Origin: Ficedula albicollis
Taxonomy: Eukaryota > Chordata > Aves > Passeriformes > Muscicapidae
DNA length: 64,000 nt
NCBI RefSeq assembly: GCF_000247815.1
Contig: NC_021676.1
Coordinates: 398,139 to 462,138, forward strand
Reading direction: 5' to 3'
The notes beneath the pieces were generated by a model. The model did not search any database, was not told the origin of the DNA, and saw nothing but the letters and a program-made list of their open reading frames with translations. The translations under genes were made by a program, and so were the position numbers. Of this stretch, positions 43,801 through 60,930 are shown piece after piece (positions within the stretch are counted from its first letter, which is position 1; every line of letters starts with the position of its first letter).

Positions 43801-44279
43801 GCTCTTGGCAGTCCTTCTGCCTGAAGCCCTTGTGCAGTCTCAGGCTGCAGTGCCACTTCCAGAGCAGCAGCAGGGCTGATGTGGCCAGCAGAGCACAGCT
43901 GGGAGCTGAGTCACTGCAAGCACCAGGGGAAAGCTCAGCATTCCCATCAGATATAATGTATTATGGTGAGATTTATAACAGGATTACAGAAAGCAGTTAG
44001 TTAAAGCTACTGGCAGTAAGCAGGGATTAAAATATTTATCTAGCTGTAAAAATATGAATAATGGAGTAATTGATGTAGTTATGTAAAGAAGCTGTGTACT
44101 TAATACTGACAACAAATAGCACCCCTAATACCACTAATATTTCACAGTGTCCATGTATCAAAATCCTCCCGTGCCTTTCACTTCAGCCCAAATCCTCTTG
44201 TGTCTGATCCGTGCATGAAGTGGGATCTCCTGAATGTAAATTCCAGTGTGGTCCAGCCATGCTCCAGCAACCCCCAGCC
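40841..44279. other. unique sequence, no gene seen
   Basis: GC-rich (40841-41300, 42130-42400, 43140-43560) and AT-rich parts alternate. A perfect 16-bp palindrome, gagcactcgagtgctc, is at 43380-43395. Open frames have no recognisable domains. Confidence 0.5.
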
Positions 44280-45945
44280 CTTGGGGGAGAGGGAACACAG
44301 AATATGGGGCAGGAGGCGATAGGACATTGGGTAGGGGGTAACAGGACTTTGGGTGGGAGGTAATGAATAGGATTTTGGGCAGGGGGGGATAGGATATTGG
44401 GTAGGAGGTAGGAGACAATAGGATATTGGGCGGGAGGTAATTAATAGGATTTTGGGCAGGGGGTGATAGGGTATTGAGTGGGAGGTAATTAATAGGAAAT
44501 TGGGTAGGAGGTGATAGGACATTGGGCAGGAGGTATTAGGGTATTTGGTAGGAGGCAATAGGATATTGGGTAGAAGGTGATTAATAGGATATTGGGCAGG
44601 AGGTATTAGGATATTGGGTAGGAGGTAGGAGACAATAGGATATTGGGTAGAAGGTGATTAATAGGATATTGGGTGGGAGGTGATAGGATATTGGGTGGGA
44701 GGTAATTAACAGGATATTGGGCAGAGGTAATTAATAGGCTATTGGGCAGGAGGTGATAGGATATTGGGGGGGAGGTATTAGGATATTGGGCAGGAGGCAA
44801 TAGGATATTGGATAGGGGTGATAGGATATTGGGTGGGAGGTAATTAATAGGATGTTGGGAAGAGGTCATTAATAGGATTTTGGGCAGGGGGTGATTAATA
44901 GGATATTGGGCAGGGTCATTAACAGAATATTGGGCAGGGTCATTGACAGGATGCTGGGCAGGGTCATTACCAGGATGTTGGGCAGAGGTCATTAATAGGA
45001 TATTGGGCAGGGTCATTAACGGGATGCTGGGCAGGGTGGCTGCAGCAGAGGCAGGGGTCATTAATAGGATATTGGGCAGGGGTCATTAATAGGATACTGG
45101 GCAGGGGTCATTAATAGGATATTGGGCAGGGGTCATTAATAGGATACTGGGCAGGGGTCATTAATAGGATATTGGGCAGGGGTCATTAATAGGATACTGG
45201 GCAGGGGTCATTAATAGGATATTGGGCAGGGGTCATTAATAGGATACTGGGCAGGGGTCATTAATAGGATATTGGGCAGGGGTCATTAATAGGATACTGG
45301 GCAGGGGTCATTAATAGGATATTGGGCAGGGGTCATTAATAGGATACTGGGCAGGGGTCATTAATAGGATATTGGGCAGGGGTCATTAATAGGATACTGG
45401 GCAGGGGTCATTAATAGGATATTGGGCAGGGGTCATTAATAGGATACTGGGCAGGGGTCATTAATAGGATATTGGGCAGGGGTCATTAATAGGATACTGG
45501 GCAGGGGTCATTAATAGGATATTGGGCAGGGGTCATTAATAGGATACTGGGCAGGGGTCATTAATAGGATATTGGGCAGGGGTCATTAATAGGATACTGG
45601 GCAGGGGTCATTAATAGGATATTGGGCAGGGGTCATTAATAGGATACTGGGCAGGGGTCATTAATAGGATATTGGGCAGGGGTCATTAATAGGATACTGG
45701 GCAGGGGTCATTAATAGGATATTGGGCAGGGGTCATTAATAGGATATTGGGCAGGGGTCATTAATAGGATATTGGGCAGGGGTCATTAATAGGATATTGG
45801 GCAGGGGTCATTAATAGGATATTGGGCAGGGTCATTAGCAGGATGCTGGGCAGGGTGGCTGCAGCAGAGGCAGGGGTCATTAATAGGATTTTTGGCAGGG
45901 TCATTAGCAGGATGCTGGGCAGGGTGGCTGCAGCAGAGGCAGGGG
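44280..45945 (+). repeat. 25-bp minisatellite (attaataggatattgggcag)
   Basis: The left part (44280-45060) is irregular: units vary between ggaggtaattaataggat, ggaggtgataggat and ggaggcaataggat. The right part is regular. The string gctgcagcagaggcagg marks junctions at about 45040, 45860 and 45926, suggesting a block was duplicated across the array. Confidence 0.95.
45061..45710 (+). repeat. 50-bp dimeric higher-order repeat, 13 copies
   Basis: 25-bp monomers alternate strictly between ggatattggg and ggatactggg: the c-type starts at 45086 and recurs every 50 bp to 45686. After 45711 only the t-type monomer continues (five units). Confidence 0.95.
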
Positions 45946-46370
45946 CGCTGCCTGGGAGGGATGTGCATGTCCCAGGGCCCGGGCTCAGCTCTGCAGAGGA
46001 GAGCTGCTGCAGCTCGGGCTGGCTCTGGAGCCCCTCTCGGCCCGGGCGCTCTCCAGAGCCTCCCAGGCAGACACAGATGTCAGAATCGTCCCTGTGCCAC
46101 AGTGACTCAGCAATGCAGCAGCGAGCTGCTCAGCAAGCACAGATTGTTCTGCTTCTAAGTACTCTTCTTTTTTTTTTTTTTCCCATTTTAAATATCTTCT
46201 AATTCTGCTCTCTCTGGTATTGATCTGTGTTCTTCTAGAAGCCAGAGCCATCCTTGCTCTGAAGCAGCAGAGGAGGAAGCCTTAGGAGCCTGAGCTGGCC
46301 CGGCCCTGGCTTGGCTCTGGCAGCTGCTTTGGGACTCCAGGGTGCATTTGTCAGCGATGGGATCTCACGG
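45946..46370. other. unique GC-rich sequence with a T-run, no gene seen
   Basis: Includes a T-run at about 46169-46181. No exon supported. Confidence 0.5.
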
Positions 46371-46552
46371 CGCCAGGGTCTCGTGTCTGTCTCTTTTCCT
46401 TGCAAACCACTTGTGGACAGTTGGCCAAACAGAAGTTTTCTGTTTAAAAAAAAAAAAAAAGCGCCAGGGTCTCGTGTCTGTCCCTTTTCCCTGCAAACCA
46501 CTTGTGGACAGTTGGCCAAACAGAAGTTTTCTGTTTAAAAAAAAAATAAAAA
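46371..46552 (+). repeat. 91-bp tandem duplication ending in A-runs
   Basis: cgccagggtctcgtgtctg at 46371 and 46462. Each copy ends in ctgttt plus an A-run of 10-15 bases. Only two substitutions are visible (ctcttttcctt against cccttttccct). Confidence 0.95.
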
Positions 46553-47636
46553 TGAAGTGATGAGATTCTGCTGCCAGTTCTGCTGTCATTCTCCTGTCCT
46601 ATTTACTGCTTGGACTTGAAAAGCAGAACGATTTTTGAAGCTTTGTTTTTAAACTCTGCTCTTGCTTTTCCTCTGTGGCTGCTGTGACAGACTCCTCTGA
46701 TGTGTATTTCAGTACAGGTTGATGTGAAGCTAATGAGGAGGCAGATGTTTATTTACAGAAATATGGGTTCCCTTTGTAGCATTATTTCCTGGGAAGGAGA
46801 ACATTGCTCTGCAATTACCTTACATGCCAGGAGGGCTTCTTTAGAAACTTCTTTGCAGTTTGGTGTTTAAACTGTAGAGTGCTACAGGCACATGAAACTG
46901 CCAGTAAACCCAAACCCCACAACTTCAGCGATCATTATAAAACACAAAAAGACTGAAATGTTATTTTAAGTCAAGAAGCAGATTTACACATCATAAAATA
47001 AGTGTATAAATGTCACCACCAATCTATAAATCTGACTAATAAGTACTAAATAGAAAAAGATTAGGTTCATAAATTCTCAGGCTCTACTTTGGGTTGTCTG
47101 GTGCCTGATTTGCATGAAGTAAAACTTCTTGGAGCAGGACTCACCCTGGTGTCACCGGGGGAGGAGGGGGGAGAGGGGCTGGGTGAGTCCCTGTGCTGCC
47201 CTTCCTTCTGATTCCATACAGCTGATAAATAATAAAAGGGGAAAATAAGTGTTCTGGGTAACCAGTGTGCCCTCTCAGAGAACTCACTGGCACAGCAGTT
47301 GGTGGAGCTTGGCTGTGTTCCTGTACAAGACTAAATGAAATATGGTATTTCAATTTCTGATTCACTTTGAATGAATTTTACACAGTCCCATTACCTTGTC
47401 TTCACAGAGCTGGTTTCTAAGACTTTGCTTACGTGTTTACCTCTAGATGCAATTTTATCAGGCTTAGTCTCTTCAATGCTTGAGGAAAATCCCTTTTCTT
47501 GCTCTTTTATATTACATGAAAAACTATTTCCCTCTTTTCTACTAAAAAACATCACCGTCCTGAGTTGCACTGTGTGACTTTGGTGGGAGAGGAGCACTTT
47601 AAGCTAATCAGAACTGGAAATCTGGCTTGGAAGTGT
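46553..47636. other. unique AT-rich sequence, no gene seen
   Basis: Complex AT-rich sequence without supported features. Confidence 0.5.
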
Positions 47637-47706
47637 GTGTGAATGTGAGTGTGTGAGTGTGAATGTGTGAGTGTGTGTGAATGTGCGAGTGTGAATGTGT
47701 GTGAAT
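47637..47706 (+). repeat. (GTGTGAAT)n-type microsatellite
   Basis: Mixture of gtgtgaatgtgagt and gtgtgagtgtg units. Confidence 0.9.
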
Positions 47707-47777
47707 GGGGCTCCAGAGTAAAGCACCTGCAGAGCCCCCAAGTTCAGCTGCTGCCTTTGCATTCTGCTCAGGGCAGC

Positions 47778-47810
47778 GGGCTGGGCTGGGCTGGGCTGGG
47801 CTGGGCTGGG
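47778..47810 (+). repeat. (GGGCT)n microsatellite
   Basis: Six to seven gggct units, same motif as 2755-2817. Confidence 0.93.
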
Positions 47811-48920
47811 ACCATCACGATCTTCAGTTTATTTATGAATGTATTTGTTTTTTCTGTTGGACTACCTGCCATATTTGTGTTATTTCTGGGCTAACCCAGG
47901 CTGTGGAGCGCAGCCCTGGAGGGGGCTGAGGCAGCTCATGCAAACTCAGCTGTGTTTTGGCAGAGGCTGCGTTGGCTCTGGCCCTTGCAGCCTCCTCCAC
48001 ATTTTCAGCTCAGCAATGCTGTTGCTTTAGGCTGTCATAATTTAATTAAACCCTGATTTGTCTGGAAAGGTGAGTCACCTGTAATCAGCACATTAAATGC
48101 TACTGACAAATAATCTCAAATTCAATAAGGGTTTAATTCCACATTTAGGAGCCCTGATGCTTTCAGCTCTCTAATCACTGTTTCCTGTCAGCCACGAAAG
48201 GCTTTTCATTTCCTGGGGTATGAGCACAAACAGTGAGTGAGAGCAGGGCTGGCTCTGTGCAGGGCTCTGCACACCTCATTCCAGCAGGAGCCTGGGATTT
48301 TCCTGTTTCCAGGATGTTTATGGAACACCTCTGCTAGCAGCATCTCATCACTCCTGGGGTCCAGAGAGATTTGAGCAAGCAGTGGGTGAAGCAAGTCAGC
48401 ACCCACCAAGTTCCAGGCTCTGGGGGTCTGTGTTTGGTGTTGTCCAGGTGTATGGCAGAGGAATAATTCCAGCCCTTGGGAACTGGGGAATTTGCTGCCA
48501 TCTCAAATCCCAGGGCTCCCTGGTCAGTGAGGGGTTTGTCCCCAGGAGAAGCTCCCTGTGGAGTCAGGGGCACTGTGGGGCACAGAGAGCTGGGGAGCAG
48601 CTCACCCTTTTCTGTCTCATGTCTCTACAGCCAGGGAGACAAATGGGAACTGCTGGGCTTGGTGGTGCTTTTGTGTTTGGGCACAGCCTGGGTGCTGGCC
48701 AAGGTGGTCTCCTGAGTGATTCAACAAAAAGTAAAAAGACCACCAAGGTCCTTTCACAAGCAGGTTCCCTCAAGAGTGACTTTATTACACACCTCTGCAG
48801 TTCCAGAGAAACATCAGCCAGAGGTGAATTGGCTTCCTGGAGAGCAAGGCTTTGGTGTGTGCTGCTCTGTGTCAGGCTGAAGCACCAGCAGCAGCTCCAA
48901 GGTGGGAACAAGGCCAGAGC
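47811..48920. other. unique sequence, no gene seen
   Basis: No supported exon; open frames here are run-ins to the next array. Confidence 0.5.
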
Positions 48921-49275
48921 AGTGCCCTGGGCTCAGCTCTGCAGGGCAGGGTCCCTCCACTCTCATTTACCAGCAAGGCAGGGCTCAGCTCTGCAGGGCA
49001 GGGTCCCTCCACTCTCATTTACCAGCAAGGCAGGGCTCAGCTCTGCAGGGCAGGGTCCCTCCACTCTCATTTACCAGCAAGGCAGGGCTCAGCTCTGCAG
49101 GGCAGGGTCCCTCCACTCTCATTTACCAGCAAGGCAGGGCTCAGCTCTGCAGGGCAGGGTCCCTCCACTCTCATTTACCAGCAAGGCAGGGCTCAGCTCT
49201 GCAGGGCAGGGTCCCTCCACTCTCATTTACCAGCAAGGCAGGGCTCAGCTCTGCAGGGCAGGGTCCCTCCACTCT
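48921..49275 (+). repeat. 52-bp minisatellite, ~7 units, left part
   Basis: gctcagctctgcagggcagg at 48931, then from 48983 every 52 bp to 49243. Units are identical apart from the first, which has gtgccctgg in place of the aaggcagg end. Confidence 0.95.
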
Positions 49276-50512
<1,237 letters not shown>

Positions 50513-50998
50513 GGAAGAGGTGCCTGTGGCAGCTCTGCTCTCCCCCCTGCTCAGGAGCTCAGCACTGCTGGGTTTGAGGAGCTTTTTGGGGAGGGCAGCC
50601 AAGGCAGAGGTTGGGCTGTCACAAAGGATGGAGGTGCTTGTGTGTCCTTACCAACACGCAGCAGTGCCACCTCCAGAAACACTCCTCGAGCTGGAAATTC
50701 CAGAAAGGATTTGTGGAACAATGGTTTCCTATAAAGACAGAAAGGCAACTTTTATATCAAGCATGCTTGAGATTTTTTTTTTCACTTGGCACATGCAGAG
50801 TCCATTAGACTCAAAGTGATCCAAGGATAATGACACGAGCACAAGGCAAAAAGGAAATTGAGGGAAGTGCTTTTAACTCCGATCTGAAGTGTCAAAGATA
50901 AATAATCCATGGGTTGGTGTTGCTTTCTGAAGCCAGCTGCTGAGCCTCAGGGGGATTTGAATGCTGAGAAATCACCTGAGAAGTTTTCAACACACACA
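50513..50998. other. unique sequence, no gene seen
   Basis: No supported feature. Confidence 0.5.
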
Positions 50999-51707
50999 TG
51001 AAATCCAGACACGAACCAAAGTCACAAGAATTTGGCTTTCCTCATTCCCTTGAAAGCAATGCACACCTGAGCTGGCACCACACCTCCCAGGGCTTTCTCA
51101 CAGCACCCACACCAGCTGGGCTTGCCTGGCTTCAATCCCTTCACAGGTGCAGTGTGTGATCTGTGTGATCCCAGCAAGGCAGATGTCACACCCCCTGCAA
51201 GCTGGTGGCAGCCTTGTATTGATTTGGAGGAATTCTGCTTTCTGTCTTCTGACCAGCTCCCACTTTCTGTTGTGATAATAAAGTGCATTTTCACCTGTGG
51301 CAGGAAGCCCTGATGTTCTGTGTGCAATGCACCGAGTTCCCACATCACAGGGGGAACATTTGGGAAATCCAGAATTGCAGGGCTTTGGCAACCTTTAAAT
51401 ATTTCCATGGTTACTGGGGGGAAGGAGTTTCCCATTGGCTGGTACAGTAATTATTTCTGTGACAAGGATGAACATGATTTTTGAAGTTGTTTGTTACAGT
51501 GTTATTTGGATTTAACTTAATTTTGTAGCTGTTGGAGTGCAATTTCCATAGGAGCTGTTTGTTGTTTTCTGTTAATGGGAAGTGTAAAACTTTGGCTGAT
51601 AGTGCCAGTGAAATGATGTGGAAAACTTTACCACTGGTTTTTGCTTTGCTTTCAAGTGAATGAGGAAAGCCAAATTCTTGTGACTTTGGGTTGTGCCTGG
51701 ATTTCGT
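50999..51707. mobile_element. 65-bp inverted repeats with 578-bp spacer (possible transposon relic)
   Basis: The left arm (50999-51063) and the reverse complement of 51642-51707 match at roughly 58 of 64 positions, including an unbroken core agtcacaagaatttggcttt. The arms face each other across a spacer without a transposase-like frame. This could be a non-autonomous DNA element with long terminal inverted repeats, or a local inverted duplication. No target-site duplication is evident just outside the arms, so the element call is weak; the inverted repeat itself is certain. Confidence 0.45.
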
Positions 51708-51829
51708 GTCTATGTTAAAAATTGTGGTTTTACTGATAAAGAATCCCCAGAAAAGAAAAATCAAAATTGTAGCAAACAACTGTGAGTTTCTGCCTTCGGT
51801 GCATTCATGAAAATGGATCTGCTGAGATC
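51708..51829. other. unique sequence, no feature seen
   Basis: Short AT-rich stretch. Confidence 0.5.
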
Positions 51830-51925
51830 CCTCATGGCCCAGCTGTGCCCAGCTGTGCCTGGCTGGTTTTGGGGGGATGTGCTGGGATCCCAGCTGTGCC
51901 CAGCTGTGCCTGGCTGGTTTTGGGT
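51830..51925 (+). repeat. ~60-bp repeat (cagctgtgcctggctggtttt), first cluster
   Basis: Units of cccagctgtgcctggctgg followed by ttttggggggatgtgctggg. The family continues at 52049-52155, so it brackets the first 124-bp repeat. Confidence 0.9.
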
Positions 51926-52008
51926 GTCTCCAGAACGCTCCTCACAGGCAGGAGGGGACAAGCCCTGCCAGTGCACAGCAGGGGCAGGCAGGGACAGCGA
52001 CCACCAGG

Positions 52009-52044
<36 letters not shown>

Positions 52045-52049
52045 GGGGT
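51926..52049 (+). repeat. 124-bp direct repeat with (GT)n, copy 1
   Basis: Begins gtctccagaacgctcctc and ends in a (GT)n tract followed by agggggt. Copy 2 lies 482 bp away at 52408-52531. Only one or two differences are visible (tgccagtgc against tgcctgtgc). Confidence 0.95.
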
Positions 52050-52155
52050 CCTGGCTGGTTTTGGGGGGATGTGCTGGGATCCCAGCTGTGCCCAGCTGTG
52101 CCTGGCTGGTTTTGGGGGGGATCCCAGCTGTGCCTGGCTGGTTTTGGGGGGATAG
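52049..52155 (+). repeat. ~60-bp repeat, second cluster
   Basis: Three further tggctggttttggggggat units, ending 15 bp before the stop codon of the minus-strand exon at 52171-52366, hence in its presumed 3' untranslated region. Confidence 0.9.
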
Positions 52156-52170
52156 TGTGCAAACTCAGCT

Positions 52171-55488
<3,318 letters not shown>

Positions 55489-57245
55489 AACCCACAGGAG
55501 AAGGAAAGGGACTGGAGCATGTTTGTCTAGATGGGGCTTATTTATTACTCCTCTACCACACAGGTCTGTGGAAGAGGCACCATCACAAGCCCACATCAAA
55601 CGTTTCACAGTCAAAAAGGAGAAAGCACAATATCTAAATCAAACCGGAATTAAATTTCCAGGACTCCTGAGGGCAAGGCATGGCTTTGATAAGGAAAGTT
55701 CTCTGCTGGAGGGAGAGGCCGTGCTGGGGGGTCGCTGCAGGGGGAGGGGGAGCAGCCCTGCAGGATCAGTGCCCTGTTTCTGGGCATGGCTCAGCAGCAA
55801 GGCTCTGCTGCAGCCCCTAACGAAGATTTCCAGGAAGGAAAGGTCAGAGAGGGTAGAGCAGCCATTTGGGAGCTGTCACTCTCTTCAGTGTCCTTCCTGC
55901 CACTCACTCTTCACTCTCACACACGGGTCGGGAACCAACCCGAGTCCGAAGTTGCCTTGCTTCAGCAGGGGTGCCCTGGGAACCCGGGCTGGGATTGATC
56001 TTGGCCAGCTCTGGTTAAAATCTGCTTTCCTTGGTGCTCTGCAGGGAGAAATCAGCGATTCTGGGGGGCATTCAGCTCTCACCTTCACCCCTTGGGACAG
56101 CTCAGCAGCTCCTGCCCCCAGCCCCAGCAGCTCTCTGGGGGTGCTGCAGGGGTTCCTGCATTCCCAGCCCTGCTGCTGGCTCTGGGACAGGCAGGCCATT
56201 CCAGCCCAGCACTGCCACAGCCTGACTGAGCTGGGAGCCCCTGGAGCTGGAGCTGCCTGTCCCAAGGGCTGGAGATGCTCCCAGGTGGGTGAGCTGGGAA
56301 CAGAGGCAGCTTTTCAGGAGAGCTCTCTGAACTGCAGCAGAGGCAAACAGCACTGGAGCCATCCCATCTGTAATCAGCACACACAGGAGACAGGTAGGTG
56401 CTGCTCATGCAAGACCTAATGGCATTAAACTTTACCCTGGCAAATATCAGAGCTGCTGGAAACAAATCCAGCCTCTTCTGCAAATACAAACTCCTGCCTC
56501 AAGGTGATGATTTCCCTGAACGTTCAGTGACAGGTCCAGGAGGTGTAATTAGAAAACCCTGACAGACCCACAGGGGAATTTTTCACCCACAAGGTGTAAG
56601 TGTGTAAGATGCTCCTATTGCCCTAAGGCTCAATGTGTTTGGCAGTTTTGTTGCTGAAGTGATAATTATTGAATTTAACAGCAGTCAGAAGAAAGAAGAA
56701 CAGTATCGAGTCCCACCTCAGTTTCTCTTGCTTAGCTCTTCTTAGGGTAGCAGCCAGTGCAATTTTCTTTTTTTTTTTTTTTTTGAATTTTTTTTTTTTT
56801 TTTTTTTTTGTTGGGTATTTTGTCCCAACAGTTGTCACCTCTCCCCTGTCCTTCCACACCCCTCACTCCCTCCTTACCTGCTCTTCCCTCAGCTGATTTC
56901 CAGTTTCCATTCCTTGCAGAAGAGGTGGCTCACAGGACCCTGGTTGTGTCAGCATCTCCAAAGTGTTTAACAGCAGGAGCAGCTTGAATAGGGCAAGAAA
57001 GTTAATAGCTGAAGAAAGCATAATCTAACATAATATTAATAGGCCAGATTCTCCACTGATACCAATTGAGGAGCAAATCAAATTGCATTGGTTTTCACCA
57101 TCTAAAGCAAGGCACAGCACAGATCTCTGGCTAAAAGTACCTTGTGCAGTTCTAACTTCACACTCTAAGTTGTCTGCAAGACAGGGAACTAAACAACAAG
57201 GCCAAGCATTTTCCAGAAATAGAGGCATCAGTGGGAGTATAATAA
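55489..57245. other. unique sequence with T-runs (56769-56809), no gene seen
   Basis: Two T-runs of about 20 bases separated by gaa could be the A-tail of a minus-strand retrosequence, but the adjacent sequence is not recognisable as one. A short gttggg/cccaac inverted repeat follows. No supported exon. Confidence 0.5.
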
Positions 57246-58540
57246 AAACACAGGGGTTTTGGGGTGCACACAGGCTCTGTGTGCAGGCACAGGGGTTTTG
57301 GGGTGCAGGCACAGGGGATTTGGGGTGCAGGCACAGGGGATTTGGGGTGCAGGCACAGGGGATTTGGGGTGCAGGCACAGGGGATTTGGGGTGCAGGCAC
57401 AGGGGATTTGGGGTGCAGGCACAGGGGATTTGGGGTGCAGGCACAGGGGATTTGGGGTGCAGGCACAGGGGATTTGGGGTGCAGGCACAGGGGATTTGGG
57501 GTGCAGGCACAGGGGATTTGGGGTGCAGGCACAGGGGATTTGGGGTGCAGGCACAGGGGATTTGGGGTGCAGGCACAGGGGATTTGGGGTGCAGGCACAG
57601 GGGATTTGGGGTGCAGGCACAGGGGATTTGGGGTGCAGGCACAGGGGATTTGGGGTGCAGGCACAGGGGATTTGGGGTGCAGGCACAGGGGATTTGGGGT
57701 GCAGGCACAGGGGATTTGGGGTGCAGGCACAGGGGATTTGGGGTGCAGGCACAGGGGATTTGGGGTGCAGGCACAGGGGATTTGGGGTGCAGGCACAGGG
57801 GATTTGGGGTGCAGGCACAGGGGATTTGGGGTGCAGGCACAGGGGATTTGGGGTGCAGGCACAGGGGATTTGGGGTGCAGGCACAGGGGATTTGGGGTGC
57901 AGGCACAGGGGATTTGGGGTGCAGGCACAGGGGATTTGGGGTGCAGGCACAGGGGATTTGGGGTGCAGGCACAGGGGATTTGGGGTGCAGGCACAGGGGA
58001 TTTGGGGTGCAGGCACAGGGGATTTGGGGTGCAGGCACAGGGGATTTGGGGTGCAGGCACAGGGGATTTGGGGTGCAGGCACAGGGGATTTGGGGTGCAG
58101 GCACAGGGGATTTGGGGTGCAGGCACAGGGGATTTGGGGTGCAGGCACAGGGGATTTGGGGTGCAGGCACAGGGGATTTGGGGTGCAGGCACAGGGGATT
58201 TGGGGTGCAGGCACAGGGGATTTGGGGTGCAGGCACAGGGGATTTGGGGTGCAGGCACAGGGGATTTGGGGTGCAGGCACAGGGGATTTGGGGTGCAGGC
58301 ACAGGGGATTTGGGGTGCAGGCACAGGGGATTTGGGGTGCAGGCACAGGGGATTTGGGGTGCAGGCACAGGGGATTTGGGGTGCAGGCACAGGGGATTTG
58401 GGGTGCAGGCACAGGGGATTTGGGGTGCAGGCACAGGGGATTTGGGGTGCAGGCACAGGGGATTTGGGGTGCAGGCACAGGGGATTTGGGGTGCAGGCAC
58501 AGGGGATTTGGGGTGCAGGCACAGGGGATTTGGGGCTCAC
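57246..58540 (+). repeat. 22-bp minisatellite, about 57 copies, essentially identical
   Basis: The unit ggcacaggggatttggggtg plus 2 bases recurs every 22 bp from 57285 to 58517. The first units read gggttttgggg, the other ~56 gggatttgggg. The unit has no stop in most frames and 22 is not a multiple of three, so frames of over 400 residues stay open on both strands (22-residue periodic repeats); these are not genes. No poly-G run is present. Confidence 0.97.
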
Positions 58541-58862
58541 ACAGGCCCTGTGTGCCAGGCAGTGCCAGGCACAGGGGTTTTGTTGACTCACAGCATTTCC
58601 ATGGCTCTCACTGGCAATCAGCGCTGCTGCAGCAATGAAGAGTGTTCCAGAGCCTTCCCTCTGGGGTCCCTGTCTCATTTTAGGCTGCATAAATCTTGCC
58701 CACAGGTTTGCAGCAAGACTTTGGTTCACTTTCTGCAGGTGATTTAAAGTGTGTGTCTGACAAGATTCCCTGTGCCATGTTTTCCTTGCTGCTGGAATGC
58801 CCTTTGGCATTCAATAAAAGCCCAGAGTGCTTATGTTAATTGGATTTTTGCAATCAAGTCAC
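58541..58862. other. unique sequence, no feature seen
   Basis: Contains AATAAA at about 58812 (plus strand). Nothing else supported. Confidence 0.5.
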
Positions 58863-59032
58863 CTAAAATCGCGTTTATTCCTGTGTGGTGAGTCATGCTG
58901 TAATGATCAGATTTGTAGATCAGGTCCAGCTTCTGCAGGCATTGTGCAAACATGAGGCAATTTCCTTCTCACAGATCTTGCGGGACACTTTCCGTTCCAC
59001 AGGAACAAAAGAAAAGAACACATCTTTGCCCA
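58863..59032 (-). pseudogene. exon-like segment interrupted by an apparent 1-base deletion
   Basis: On the minus strand an acceptor (tttctacttgcag) ends at 59033. The frame that follows gives 36 well-mixed residues (including VFFSFVPVERKVSRKICEK) and stops at TGA 58920-58922. From about 58945 downward another frame gives equally protein-like sequence (LQKLDLIYKSDHYSMTHH) to a good donor (ttttag, then gtga) at 58863. One extra base near 58945 would join the two frames into a phase 1-1 exon of 171 bp. So either a base is missing in this assembly, or the exon is broken, or the first stop is genuine. Family not recognised. Confidence 0.35.
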
Positions 59033-59223
59033 CTGCAAGTAGAAACCAAAGCTTCCAGTTGGCTTTAGAACAGAGTTTACAATACTTTAGTGAAATGGGC
59101 ATGAAAAATTGTCAGGTGGAACCTGTGATCCCAAATGGGTGAGGAAGGTGAAGGTCTCACCGTGCTGCAGCCAGGGGAGTGGAGATGACAGGAGCTGCAG
59201 CCATGGTCTGTGGGCAAGGAAAA
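59033..59223. other. unique sequence, no feature seen
   Basis: Short stretch between the exon-like segment and the next array. Confidence 0.5.
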
Positions 59224-60632
<1,409 letters not shown>

Positions 60633-60930
60633 TCCAGTGCAGGGTGCTCCATCCTGTGTGGCTCCTGTGGGCACAGCCTTCGGGCTCCTTCCTGCCCCAG
60701 GGGCAGCAGCAGATCTGGGGCTGGGGCATCCTGCAGCTGCCCCTCCTGGCTGGGCACAGAGCAACCTGCTGTAGCTATTGGCACTGGGGTCCTGTGCGGG
60801 GGCACATCTGGGGTGGGAATCCAGAGGCTGCAGCGAAGCTGGAGGCAATGAGCCAACAGTGCCAATTAATCTGCCACAGATCAGCCTCGTTAGCCCCAGC
60901 AGTGATTGCAGTGCAGGGGGAGCGTCCTGG
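60633..60930. other. unique GC-rich sequence, no gene seen
   Basis: No supported feature. Confidence 0.5.

Noticed and set aside
39081..45945. CRISPR-like regular arrays
   Set aside because: Units are contiguous without unique spacers, and the host is a vertebrate.
57025..58810. Long Pro/Cys-rich and Gly-rich frames on both strands
   Set aside because: Same cause: a 22-bp stop-free unit read in all frames.
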